The notes under the pieces: generated by a model
The model's database searches: none
What the model was told of the DNA's origin: nothing
The model's input: the letters and a program-made list of their open reading frames with translations, nothing else
Part shown: piece by piece, positions 17,768 through 26,664 of the stretch
Layout: the number at the start of each line of letters is the position of its first letter
How positions within the stretch are numbered: position 1 is the stretch's first letter
Position numbers and translations under genes: made by a program
Assembly (NCBI GenBank): GCA_038522945.1
Contig: JBCBJV010000016.1
Location: forward strand, 18,795-82,794
Direction of reading: 5' to 3'
DNA length: 64,000 nucleotides
Origin: MED-G105 sp038522945
GTDB lineage: Bacteria > Pseudomonadota > Alphaproteobacteria > Caulobacterales > Parvularculaceae

Positions 17768-18841
17768 TCAGACAGCCAAGCGTTCCTCCAGATGATGGCG
17801 CTTCAAGCTCTTGATTGGCGTTCGCCCTAGCAACCTCAGGATCTTATTCTGACGGGCAAGAATGCCCTCCCCCAGAGTAGAGGCTTCCGGCGAAGACGGC
17901 CCACCCAGCGTATTCGTGCAATAGTGAGCGAGCGTTTCATAGCAGGTCATGACGTCCGCCAGCGCAACAGAGGGGTTTGTTGGGTTTTCCCGACCGGCTT
18001 TCTCGCGACGCTTTAAACGCTCGATTTCCAGAAAACAGTCAAACTCAATACAGGCCAAAGCGTAGTCACGCCAGGCGGAAGGAGAGCCAACGAGGTCTGT
18101 TAAGTTTCGGCCCGCCCCGTGATGATCGCCGTAAGGGGAGCAACACAATTCCAGAAATTCCAGGATCTTTGCTTTACTCCCTGCACAGACCATCCCGTTT
18201 GGAGAGGTAAAGATCTCATTTTCATCGGCATACGAATAGAGGTCTTTAGCGCTTACGCTAGCGTTCGAGGCGATTCTCGGATCAGCCTGCTCCATCATAT
18301 GGTCACCAATCATGAAAAGGCCCGTGATGAACTGATATTGGCTGGCCAACACATCAGAGGGAATGCTCACGTCCCCCAATTCGGGGGCACCGGCAGGCGT
18401 TGAATACCTTGACCGGAATGCAATGACTGCCAGGCTCGCCCGTGAGACTACAAACAGATCCAGCAGCCCTGGCCGCCGAGTGGCCGGTTTCAGGTCCGGT
18501 TTTGGGAGCCGAGAAAAATGATCATCAATCACGGCTCTGGTGATAGCTGATGCTTCGTCAAAACAAGCCATGGCGATCCGCAGGGCCGAAACATTAATCT
18601 GCCGACCAAAGCGAGACCCGTCATACTTACAGGCAGCTGTCTCGGTGGGGATTTGCCGATTGAAGACAAACGGCCTTGTGTTCGCTTCGCCAAGCTGTCG
18701 TCCACTTTGGGAGGTCATGGCGGAAATGCCTCGCCAAAGCCCGTAGCGAAACTCCATGGTTGGCGTCTCCCAAGGGGCGGGCAATGCCACGCGCGCTACC
18801 CTACGGGCGAAAGCCCTCATATTGTCTCGCGCAGCAACCAC
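17768..18841 (-). CDS. hypothetical protein
   Basis: A 357-residue frame beginning at GTG; ATGs at 18820 and 18757 are possible alternatives, and the first 35 residues are basic and may not be translated. The protein is mixed alpha-helical with no signal or membrane segment. Recognisable stretches are few: NVSALRIAMACFDEASAITRAVIDDHF, YADENEIFTSPNGM, and CCSPYGDHHGAGRNL, the last with clustered Cys and His that could bind metal. Codon use looks like the surrounding genes. I do not recognise the family. It is monocistronic, with 128 bases to the SBP56-like gene. Confidence 0.6.
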   Translation of the reverse strand: MVAARDNMRAFARRVARVALPAPWETPTMEFRYGLWRGISAMTSQSGRQLGEANTRPFVFNRQIPTETAACKYDGSRFGRQINVSALRIAMACFDEASAITRAVIDDHFSRLPKPDLKPATRRPGLLDLFVVSRASLAVIAFRSRYSTPAGAPELGDVSIPSDVLASQYQFITGLFMIGDHMMEQADPRIASNASVSAKDLYSYADENEIFTSPNGMVCAGSKAKILEFLELCCSPYGDHHGAGRNLTDLVGSPSAWRDYALACIEFDCFLEIERLKRREKAGRENPTNPSVALADVMTCYETLAHYCTNTLGGPSSPEASTLGEGILARQNKILRLLGRTPIKSLKRHHLEERLAV

Positions 18842-19206
18842 GCTGATCTAACCTTCTTTCGTCGGAGCTCGAGTTTGGTCCGCTCCTTGTTCTCCACTTT
18901 GGTCCTAAAAAACAACAAATTTGTATTCGCTCGTCCCGCCAACCCATGCCTGGAGCTAGTTTAGGGTTAACGATGGATGAGCCAAGCCCATGACCCCGTG
19001 AGTCTTCGAGATCACGGGCAATACCAAAGAGTAAAGCCCTTACCCTTCTTTATACGGAGAACCCTATCCAATTCGTCGTGCCACGGGGCCAAGCACGTGG
19101 CACTGGGCGATTTGGGAAACGGGAAAACCTCGGCGAAATACAACTACATACCGAGATCAAGTGGCGAGCTTCGCTGTGCGAAGACGTCGAAAAAGACTGG
19201 AGTAGG
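18842..19206. other. 365-base region without a supported gene
   Basis: This lies between the start of the hypothetical gene and tRNA-Thr. Short frames occur on both strands, but none has a good start or sensible protein composition. It should contain the promoter of the minus-strand hypothetical gene. No hairpin with a T-run was noticed. Confidence 0.4.
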
Positions 19207-19282
19207 TGGTGCCGCATGGGTGACTTGAACACCCGACCCCATCATTACGAATGATGTGCTCTACCAGCTGAGCTAATGCGGC
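19207..19282 (-). tRNA. tRNA-Thr (anticodon CGT)
   Basis: Read on the minus strand, the acceptor stem is GCCGCAT/ATGCGGC with discriminator A and encoded CCA. The D arm is GCTC...GAGC, the anticodon arm CATCA-TTCGTAA-TGATG gives anticodon CGT (reads ACG), and the T loop is TTCAAGT. It is a complete 76-base tRNA-Thr(CGT). Confidence 0.96.
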
Positions 19283-19543
19283 AACTCTGATCGAACGCGG
19301 TCTATAGCGCGGCGATCTGGCCCTTGCAACTGCCAATCAGGCATCGGGCGATGGTCGCGAGAGGCGAGCGTTTGGCCGTTCGTATTCGTGTGGGGCCGTT
19401 AAGCTTAATCAATGGATTTTCGCCGGATTGGCATTTGTTGTCGCCCTGTTACCGGTGCGTCAATTTCCACTGGTATGATCAATTTGAGGCAGCAGCGACG
19501 GATTTGGAAGCGGCCGATCGTTTGTGCCTTTAGATTGCCTGAG

Positions 19544-19597
19544 GACTGGCAAGAAGACTGGCAAGAAGACTGGGAACAGGACTGGGAACAGGACTGG
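19544..19597 (+). repeat. 12-base tandem repeat, four full units plus part of a fifth
   Basis: Units of GACTGG plus six bases begin at 19544, 19556, 19568, 19580 and 19592. The first two end CAAGAA and the next two GAACAG. The period of 12 keeps any frame open: on the plus strand it would encode (E/Q)DW(Q/E) repeats in one frame and GKKT/GNRT in another. It lies 50 bases before the DUF1800 start, in a 365-base gap. A coding role is not supported. Confidence 0.85.
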
Positions 19598-19647
19598 CAA
19601 TCGGGCGAGCCAAGTCGCATCGCCACGAACGAGGGAGGGAGGCGTTG

Positions 19648-21504
19648 ATGATAAGGCAGAAAAAGGCCGGGGCGTTGGGAAAGGCGCTCGTCGCCGCCAT
19701 TGGTGCTATTGCAACCGTTAGCTGCTCAGACAGTGGATCTGATCCGGCTCCGAGCCCCGTCGCGACGCCTGCCCCGACACCGGCTCCATCCCCAGCTCCA
19801 GCACCGACCCCACCTCCCGGAGGCACCACCCAACCGGAAACCATCGTTGCCTTTGCGAGCGTCGAGTCCACCGGTCGATTTGTGACACAGGCGACGTTCG
19901 GCCCAACAGAGACGGACTTGACCGATCTGACCGGGACGAGCGCTTCAGAGTGGTATAGGGCTGAACTCACAAAGGCGCCGAGCCTCGCCCTACCCTTTGT
20001 CCAGGCATTCATCGCAGAGGACGAATTGAATAATCCAAACCAGGATTTTTCGTTTCCTGCAAGCAACAGCCCCGGCATGGCATTCTGGCGGAATGCCGTC
20101 ACAGGTGATGATCAACTCCGCCAGCGGATGGCATTTGCGCTTTCCCAAATTCTGGTCGTTTCCTCCGCAGACGACGAACTCTTTGGCCTGCCGGAGACTG
20201 TTGCCCATTATATGGACATCCTGACACGGAACGCTTTTGGCAATTACCGCGACCTGCTGGAAGAGGTGACCTATTCGCCGGCGATGGGAATCTATCTGAC
20301 TTATCTTCAAAACCAGGCAGGTGATCCGTTCACGGGCCGGGTGCCGGACGAGAACTATGCTCGCGAGATAATGCAGTTGTTTACGATCGGCCTTGTTCAG
20401 CTGGACGCAAACGGTGACCCGGTCCTAGGCGCTGACGGCGAACCCATCGAGACGTATACGAACGATGATATCACTGGCCTTGCCCGCGTCTTTACCGGCC
20501 TCAGCTTCGGCGGTCCGGAATTCTTTTTTGATTTCAGCACCCTCGACGAAGACGCCTTGTTTTCGTCTATGGAGATATTTCCCGAGTTCCACTCAGACTT
20601 GGAAAAATCTTTCCTTGGAACAACTATCCCCGCCAACACTGACGCCGCCACAAGTATCGACCAGGCCCTCGACACGCTCTTTAATCATCCCAACATGGCA
20701 CCGTTTCTGGCGCGACAACTCATCCAGCGTTTCGTCACAAGCGATCCGACATCAGCCTATGTGGGGCGTGTCGCAAGCGCATTTGAGACCGGCACCTTCA
20801 CACTCCCTGACGGAGTGGCCGTTGGCACCGGGGAACGCGGAGATCTCACGGCAACCTTGGCGGCGGTTCTCTTCGACGAGGACGCCCGGCGCGATCCAGC
20901 GCAACAACCAAACACGTTTGGTAAAGTCCGTGAACCGATCATGCGATTTGTCCATTGGGCCCGTGCTTTTGACGCGACGACGGTTACCCCGGAATTCACC
21001 CTTGGCCTCTGGGACACTTCCGGTTCCGGCGAGCTTCTTCAGCACCCGTATCGGTCACCGTCGGTCTTCAATTTCTATAGGCCCGGATATGTAGCACCGG
21101 GGACTGAGAGCGGCGCGGCGGGCCTCACCGTCCCTGAGCTTCAACTCGTCAACGCCAGCAGCATTGTCGGCTACGTAAACTTTCTGAGTTTCTTCGGGTT
21201 TGAGCTCCAGCAATTCGCCGTTGACAACGATCTCGTCGACGCCGTTGATGCAGTCTCAAGTTTCCGTCCGGATTATTCGGAAGAAATAGCGCAGGCGGAC
21301 GATCCGGAAAATCTTGTCGATCATTTGGATGAGCGGTTGTTGTATGGCCGTTTGAGCACAGAATCGCGCCAGGGGATGATCGATGTTATCTCGTTGATCC
21401 CACTCGAGAACGAATTTGATCCGAACTATGACGGCCCGCGTCTTAGGGCTCAGGTGGCAGTTGTCATGGCCATGACTACACCAGACTATCTGGTTCAGCA
21501 TTGA
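19648..21504 (+). CDS. DUF1800 lipoprotein
   Basis: A 618-residue exported protein. The N-terminus is a likely lipoprotein signal (AAIGAIATVSCSDSG), followed by a Pro/Ala-rich linker (residues about 35-62) that would span from membrane to folded domain. The DUF1800 domain follows, with RFVTQATFGPTETDL, the NYAREIMQLFTIGL motif, FTGLSFGG and KVREPIMRFVHWARAF, and ends DYLVQH. DUF1800 proteins almost always occur beside DUF1501 proteins, as here (14-base gap), and are thought to act together in the envelope; their chemistry is unknown. The ATG at 19648 has GGAGG five bases upstream. Confidence 0.9.
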   Translation: MIRQKKAGALGKALVAAIGAIATVSCSDSGSDPAPSPVATPAPTPAPSPAPAPTPPPGGTTQPETIVAFASVESTGRFVTQATFGPTETDLTDLTGTSASEWYRAELTKAPSLALPFVQAFIAEDELNNPNQDFSFPASNSPGMAFWRNAVTGDDQLRQRMAFALSQILVVSSADDELFGLPETVAHYMDILTRNAFGNYRDLLEEVTYSPAMGIYLTYLQNQAGDPFTGRVPDENYAREIMQLFTIGLVQLDANGDPVLGADGEPIETYTNDDITGLARVFTGLSFGGPEFFFDFSTLDEDALFSSMEIFPEFHSDLEKSFLGTTIPANTDAATSIDQALDTLFNHPNMAPFLARQLIQRFVTSDPTSAYVGRVASAFETGTFTLPDGVAVGTGERGDLTATLAAVLFDEDARRDPAQQPNTFGKVREPIMRFVHWARAFDATTVTPEFTLGLWDTSGSGELLQHPYRSPSVFNFYRPGYVAPGTESGAAGLTVPELQLVNASSIVGYVNFLSFFGFELQQFAVDNDLVDAVDAVSSFRPDYSEEIAQADDPENLVDHLDERLLYGRLSTESRQGMIDVISLIPLENEFDPNYDGPRLRAQVAVVMAMTTPDYLVQH

Positions 21505-21517
21505 GGGGGGGGCGAGC

Positions 21518-22936
21518 ATGGCACAGTCTCGACGCGAATTTCTCTTAGGCGCTGGCGGCGCAGGGCTTTCCGCTGCGACCATGGGCACATTGAGCAACGC
21601 CCTCACCGCTTTTCCAGCCAACGCTGCGGATACCTCCGGTTACAAAGCCCTTGTTTGTCTGTTTCTCTTTGGCGGGCTCGACAATCATGATACTGTCCTG
21701 CCATTCGATCAGGCGTCTTATGATCGGTATGCGGAGATTCGTGGTTCTCTACTCAGCCTTTACGGTAACCAGCCCGGTGGCAATTCGAGGGCGCGAGACC
21801 GGCTGCTACCATTAACGCCGACCAATGCGGCAAGTTTTGGCGGGCGTGAATTTGCATTGCCTGAAGAGATGGCCGGTATTCACGGGCTTTTTCAAGCGGG
21901 TAACGCCGCGATCATTGGGAATGTCGGCCCTCTCATTGAACCGGTCACGCGAACCACGTTTGAAAATGAATCTGCGTTATTACCAAAACGCCTTTTCTCC
22001 CATAACGACCAGCAAGCAACCTGGATGTCCAATGCGCCAGAGGGCGCGCAGTTCGGCTGGGGTGGTCTGTTTGCGGATAATGTTCTTTCGGGCGCTCCAA
22101 CAACCGATCCATTTTCAGCGATTGCGACTTTCAACAACTCCCTCTTCCTTTCTGGACAAACCGCACAGGCCTATCAGGTGAGTACAGGCGGCGCAGCAGA
22201 GATCGAAGTTTTGCGTCGCTTTGAAGATGGGCAATTCGATGCTGCCTCAACGCAAGCCTTTCAGGCGCTACGCACCCATTTTGCTGCGGCGAACTATGCC
22301 GGTGCCAACCTTATTTCGCGAGATGTTGCTGCTGCACTCGGGACGTCTCTCACGACCAATGAAACCTACAACACTGCCATTGAAGGCGTCGCGCCTTTCA
22401 CGACAGCCTTTCCAGAGAACTTCCTCGGCCAGCAACTTTCAACGGTCGCTCAGACAATATCCGTACGGGACACTTTAGGCGTAAGCCGGCAGATCTACTT
22501 TGTCGGCATCGGCGGTTTCGACACCCATTCCAACCAAGCTCAGGACTTGCCGGGCCTGCTCGGCCAGATCGACGGCGCAGTCAGCGCCTTCTTTGCAGCA
22601 ATGCAGGAGCTTGGCATCGAGAACGATGTAACGCTCTTTACCGCATCGGACTTCGGCCGCACGCTGGCGATCAATGGCGATGGTACGGACCATGGTTGGG
22701 GCGGGCACCATTTTGTCGTCGGTGGCGCCGTTGCCGGCCAGACCATCTACGGCGCACTTCCTGTCGCCGACTTCAACCATGCCCAGGACGCTGGTGGCGG
22801 AAGGCTCATCCCTTCCCTCTCCGTTGAGCAAATGGCAGCCCCTTTGGGCCGCTGGTTTGGCCTTAATGACAGCGAAATCGCGGCGGCCTTACCTGGACTT
22901 GCGGCGTTTGGTGGCAGCGAGCCGGGATTCATTTAG
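21518..22936 (+). CDS. DUF1501 protein, TAT-exported
   Basis: A 472-residue protein with a twin-arginine signal (SRREFLLGAGGAG, cleavage near PANAA). The mature part is an alkaline phosphatase/sulfatase-like fold assigned to DUF1501: VCLFLFGGLDNHDTVLPF, FSHNDQQATW, FVGIGGFDTHSNQ, VTLFTASDFGRTLAINGDGTDHGWGGHHFVVG. The Asp/His pattern suggests bound metal. It is the standard partner of the DUF1800 protein immediately upstream and probably folds in the cytosol with its cofactor before TAT export. Confidence 0.92.
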   Translation: MAQSRREFLLGAGGAGLSAATMGTLSNALTAFPANAADTSGYKALVCLFLFGGLDNHDTVLPFDQASYDRYAEIRGSLLSLYGNQPGGNSRARDRLLPLTPTNAASFGGREFALPEEMAGIHGLFQAGNAAIIGNVGPLIEPVTRTTFENESALLPKRLFSHNDQQATWMSNAPEGAQFGWGGLFADNVLSGAPTTDPFSAIATFNNSLFLSGQTAQAYQVSTGGAAEIEVLRRFEDGQFDAASTQAFQALRTHFAAANYAGANLISRDVAAALGTSLTTNETYNTAIEGVAPFTTAFPENFLGQQLSTVAQTISVRDTLGVSRQIYFVGIGGFDTHSNQAQDLPGLLGQIDGAVSAFFAAMQELGIENDVTLFTASDFGRTLAINGDGTDHGWGGHHFVVGGAVAGQTIYGALPVADFNHAQDAGGGRLIPSLSVEQMAAPLGRWFGLNDSEIAAALPGLAAFGGSEPGFI

Positions 22937-22953
22937 CAGCTGATTATTCCTGA

Positions 22954-25380
22954 CTAACCGCGCAGGCTGCCGCCGGTTGCTTTAGCAACCTGGGCAATGA
23001 CGCGCTCGGCCACATCGTCGATCTCTTTGTCCGTCAGGGTTTTATCCCGCGGCTGGAGTGTTACCTCCACGGCGAGGGACTTCTGACCATCCGGGACACC
23101 TTTTCCTTCGTACACGTCGAAAAGCGACACCGCCGTGATCAGCTTTTTCTCCGCACCTTTGACCGCCTTCAACAGGGCTTCAGCCGTAACGGTTCGGTCA
23201 ACAATGAAAGCAAAGTCTCGGGTTAATGGCATCAAGTCCGACGTTTCCATGGCAGGCCGGGTCTTTGTGGCCTTAGCTTTGCCCTCCGGGATTGCGTCGA
23301 AATTGACCTCGAACCCAAAAACGGGCTGATCAATATCCATGGCTTTTAGAACGCGCGGGTGGATTTCACCGAATTCTGCCAGGATGTTTTTCGGCCCCAA
23401 ACACAGTGTCCCAGATCGGCCAGGGTGAAACCACTTAGGCGCCTTGTCCGTGGTCTGAAGCTTATCGACGCTTCCGCCCGCGGCAGCTAACGCTGCGAGC
23501 GCATCAGCTTTCGCCTGCATGACACCGGCAACCGGATCGGACGATGTCTGCCCTGACTGCCAATGGCGGCTTGTTAGTGGCATGCGCGCGCCGGTTGCCA
23601 CATATATTTGTCCGTCCGGTGCATCGCTGAAATAGATCGGCGCCACTTCAAACAGCGCCAGATCTTTTTGCCCGCGATCGAGATTACGTTGCAGAGCGGC
23701 GATCAAGTTAGGCAAAATCGACGGGCGCATGACGCCAAGGTCAGAGGAAATCGGATTGGCCAGCACCAAACCCTGCGCCCGTAGCCAGTTATCCCCTTCG
23801 CTGAACAGCGCCGCATTTGGTTCGTCTGTAAATGACCAAGTCACCGCCTCCAACAGACCCCGGGCAGCCAGCGACCGCCGCACATTTCGCCGTCGTTCCT
23901 GGCGCTTTGTCAGTTTCGGGGTCTCCACAGCCTGACGGAGAGGCAGTGTCGCCGTGGGCAAGTGGTCAAAGCCGATGATCCGTGTGACCTCTTCCACCAG
24001 ATCCGCCTTGCCTTCCACATCCGGGCGCCAGGTCGGGACTTCAACTTGCCAAGGATCGCTTTTGGCGACTGCGAAACCAAGAGCGGTCAGAATTTTTTCA
24101 GCACCTTCTTCCGGAACATCAATGCCCGTCAGTCGCTTGATCTCTGACGGTGGAAAGAGGACCGTATGATCCGGAGACGGAATAGTTCCGGCGATCTCAA
24201 TTTCCGAAGGCTCGCCGCCGCATATATCCATGATGAGCTGCGTCGCCATTTCAAGTCCGGGAACGAGAAATGCAGGGTCAATGCCGCGTTCGAAACGATA
24301 GCGCGCATCGGAAACAATACCCGTTTTACGGCCTGTCTTTGCGGTGCGTAGTGGGTCAAAGTAAGCTGACTCGATGAAAACGTTGACCGTATCTTCGGTA
24401 CACCCCGTTGTCTCGCCGCCCATCACACCGCCAAGTCCGAGCACGCCATTATCATCAGCGATGACTGTCATAGTCTCGTCGATGGCGTATTCCTTGCCGT
24501 CCAGCGCAAGAAAATTTTCCCCGTCTTTGCCGAGCCGGGCATGAATCTCACCAGACAGTTTGTCCGCGTCATAAACATGCAGGGGGCGCGTGCGGTCGTA
24601 AGACATGTAGTTGGTCACATCAACCAATGCGTTGATGGGGCGGAGCCCAATAGCCCGCAGCTGGTCCTGCAGCCATTTCGGGCTGGGGCCATTCTTCACC
24701 CCGCGGATAACGCGGCCCGCAAAGGCCGAGCACGCATCGGCGGTTTCTTCTGAAAAGTGCAGGCCGATCTTTTGAGGGCACGCGAACGCGCCAGGCACAG
24801 GGGCAGGCGTCGTTGTCTTCAGTGTCCCGAGACCAGCGGCGGCGAGGTCACGGGCAATTCCGTTGACCCCGTTCGTGTCAGGACGGTTCGGCGTCACTTC
24901 GAAATCAATGACTGGGTCGTTAAGCCCCAAGACGTCGGCGACGGGCGCGCCAACTGGCGCATCCAGAGGGGCTTCGATGATTCCGTCATGGTCATCGCCG
25001 AGTTCCAATTCCCGCGCGGAACACATCATCCCGAAGCTTTCAACACCGCGGATTTTCGCCTTGGAAAGGGTCAGATCGATACCGGGCACATAGGCACCAA
25101 CCGGAGCGAAGGCGACCTTGATGCCCTCACGAGCGTTGGGCGCACCACAAACGATTTGCTGCTCACCGTCCTTTGTTGCAACCCGGCATACACGGAGCTT
25201 ATCCGCATCGGGATGTTGTTCGGCATGGAGCACCTCGCCGATGGTAAACGCAGCGAGCCGTTCAGCGGGGTCAACGACCTCTTCCACTTCGAGCCCGACC
25301 GCGACCATGGCATCAGTGATCTCTTCTAACGACGCGTCGGTTTCCAAATGCTCTTTGAGCCAACTAAGGGTGAATTTCAT
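22954..25380 (-). CDS. pheT: phenylalanyl-tRNA synthetase beta subunit
   Basis: An 808-residue subunit of the alpha2-beta2 enzyme that charges tRNA-Phe. Domains in order: N-terminal tRNA-binding OB fold (about 40-150, LRVCRVATKDGEQQIVCGAPN), B3/B4 editing domain (about 210-380), B5 (about 400-470), the class II-like core, and a C-terminal FDX-ACB anticodon domain (about 715-808, SLFDVYEGKGVPDGQKSLAV). All parts are present at normal length. It follows pheS by 48 bases in the same operon. Confidence 0.97.
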   Translation of the reverse strand: MKFTLSWLKEHLETDASLEEITDAMVAVGLEVEEVVDPAERLAAFTIGEVLHAEQHPDADKLRVCRVATKDGEQQIVCGAPNAREGIKVAFAPVGAYVPGIDLTLSKAKIRGVESFGMMCSARELELGDDHDGIIEAPLDAPVGAPVADVLGLNDPVIDFEVTPNRPDTNGVNGIARDLAAAGLGTLKTTTPAPVPGAFACPQKIGLHFSEETADACSAFAGRVIRGVKNGPSPKWLQDQLRAIGLRPINALVDVTNYMSYDRTRPLHVYDADKLSGEIHARLGKDGENFLALDGKEYAIDETMTVIADDNGVLGLGGVMGGETTGCTEDTVNVFIESAYFDPLRTAKTGRKTGIVSDARYRFERGIDPAFLVPGLEMATQLIMDICGGEPSEIEIAGTIPSPDHTVLFPPSEIKRLTGIDVPEEGAEKILTALGFAVAKSDPWQVEVPTWRPDVEGKADLVEEVTRIIGFDHLPTATLPLRQAVETPKLTKRQERRRNVRRSLAARGLLEAVTWSFTDEPNAALFSEGDNWLRAQGLVLANPISSDLGVMRPSILPNLIAALQRNLDRGQKDLALFEVAPIYFSDAPDGQIYVATGARMPLTSRHWQSGQTSSDPVAGVMQAKADALAALAAAGGSVDKLQTTDKAPKWFHPGRSGTLCLGPKNILAEFGEIHPRVLKAMDIDQPVFGFEVNFDAIPEGKAKATKTRPAMETSDLMPLTRDFAFIVDRTVTAEALLKAVKGAEKKLITAVSLFDVYEGKGVPDGQKSLAVEVTLQPRDKTLTDKEIDDVAERVIAQVAKATGGSLRG

Positions 25381-25428
25381 TTTTGAACCTGGAATAATTC
25401 GCAGAATGATTGCTTGTAAAGCGAGCCG

Positions 25429-26520
25429 TTATCGGCTCAGTCCAGTCGCGAGATTCGGCTGGTCATGCGGATCGAAGCCATAGTGCTGCAACCAGCGCAC
25501 ATCGGCTGCGAAGAAGTCCCGTAGATCCGGAATGCCATACTTCAGCATGGCAAGCCGATCGACCCCCATGCCCCAGGCAAAGCCCTGATATTCGTCCGGG
25601 TCAAGGCCGCAATTGCGCAGCACATTGGGGTGCACCATGCCGCAACCAAGGATCTCCATCCATTTCTCACCCTGGCCGATACGGATCTCCCCCCGCCCAT
25701 CGGAAGAGCCGACGCGCTCATAGCCGATGTCCATCTCTGCTGATGGTTCCGTGAACGGAAAGAAGTGAGGCCTGAAGCGCGTCTTTACTTCATCGATCTC
25801 AAAGAAGGTCTTCGCAAAGGCCTCCAACGTCCCTTTCAGGTGGCCCATATGGCTTTCCTTGTCGATGACGAGGCCTTCCACTTGGTGGAACATGGGCGTG
25901 TGGGTCTGGTCAGAGTCGCAGCGATAGGTTCGGCCCGGGATGATAATCCGGATCGGGGGCTTTTGGCTCATCATGGTACGGATTTGTACCGGGCTTGTAT
26001 GGGTACGGAGCACCATCCGGCTGCCGTCTTCTTTTTCCTCGAAGAAGAACGTGTCGTGCATTTCCCGCGCCGGGTGATCCGGCGGAAAGTTCAGCGCGGT
26101 GAAGTTATGGAAGTCGTCTTCGATGTCCGGCCCTTCGGCCACGTCAAAGCCCATGGCAGAGAAAATCGCGATGATTTCTTCGGTCACCTGGCTCACCGGG
26201 TGGATCGCACCCTTCGCTTCCGGTGCTACAGGCAAGGTCACGTCAATCTTCTCTGAGGCGAGCCGCGCTTCGAGGGCAGCTTCGGCCAGTTCGGTTTTCT
26301 TGGCTTCGATCGCGTCCGCGACACGGGTCTTTAGCCCGTTTAGGAGCGGGCCCATTTCCTGGCGCTCTTCGGGGCTCATCTTCCCAAGCGTCTTCATCCG
26401 CTCGCTGATGACGCCCTTCTTGCCCAATGCGTGCACCCGGATATCTTCCAGGCCAGCCTCGGTCTCAGCACCGGCGATCTGGCCGGTCAGCTCATCTTCT
26501 AGTGTTTTTAGTTCAGACAT
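25429..26520 (-). CDS. pheS: phenylalanyl-tRNA synthetase alpha subunit
   Basis: A 363-residue catalytic subunit. The N-terminal coiled coil (residues 1-80) is followed by the class II core: motif 2 region RTHTSPVQIRTM, the HQVEGLVIDK loop, and motif 3 AWGMGVDRLAMLKYGI near the C-terminus. It pairs with PheT, encoded downstream. The gene lies back to back with the S46 peptidase gene, so their promoters share the 26521-26664 region. Confidence 0.97.
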   Translation of the reverse strand: MSELKTLEDELTGQIAGAETEAGLEDIRVHALGKKGVISERMKTLGKMSPEERQEMGPLLNGLKTRVADAIEAKKTELAEAALEARLASEKIDVTLPVAPEAKGAIHPVSQVTEEIIAIFSAMGFDVAEGPDIEDDFHNFTALNFPPDHPAREMHDTFFFEEKEDGSRMVLRTHTSPVQIRTMMSQKPPIRIIIPGRTYRCDSDQTHTPMFHQVEGLVIDKESHMGHLKGTLEAFAKTFFEIDEVKTRFRPHFFPFTEPSAEMDIGYERVGSSDGRGEIRIGQGEKWMEILGCGMVHPNVLRNCGLDPDEYQGFAWGMGVDRLAMLKYGIPDLRDFFAADVRWLQHYGFDPHDQPNLATGLSR

Positions 26521-26610
26521 AATGCGTGCTTTGGGCGGTTACGGAAAAGCCGACCTTTTCAAAGATTTACAGGCATTTGTCGAGACCAATCGGCCCCGAT
26601 GGAGCTTGAG

Positions 26611-26639
26611 TTAACTTTTTCCAGCGACACCCCTATAGT
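26611..26639 (+). promoter_or_regulatory. probable promoter of the S46 peptidase gene
   Basis: TTAACT at 26611-26616 and TATAGT at 26634-26639 are separated by 17 bases, 25 bases before the ATG. The spacing is ideal for a housekeeping sigma factor and both boxes match at four or more positions. Confidence 0.55.
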
Positions 26640-26664
26640 CCGCCGATTTGAAAGGGAGCAACGC

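Noticed and set aside
19544..19597. CRISPR-like array
   Set aside because: Units are 12 bases, contiguous, without spacers; no cas genes.
19412..19648. A small protein with EDWQ repeats
   Set aside because: Open only because the repeat period is a multiple of three; no good start, and other frames through it are open as well.
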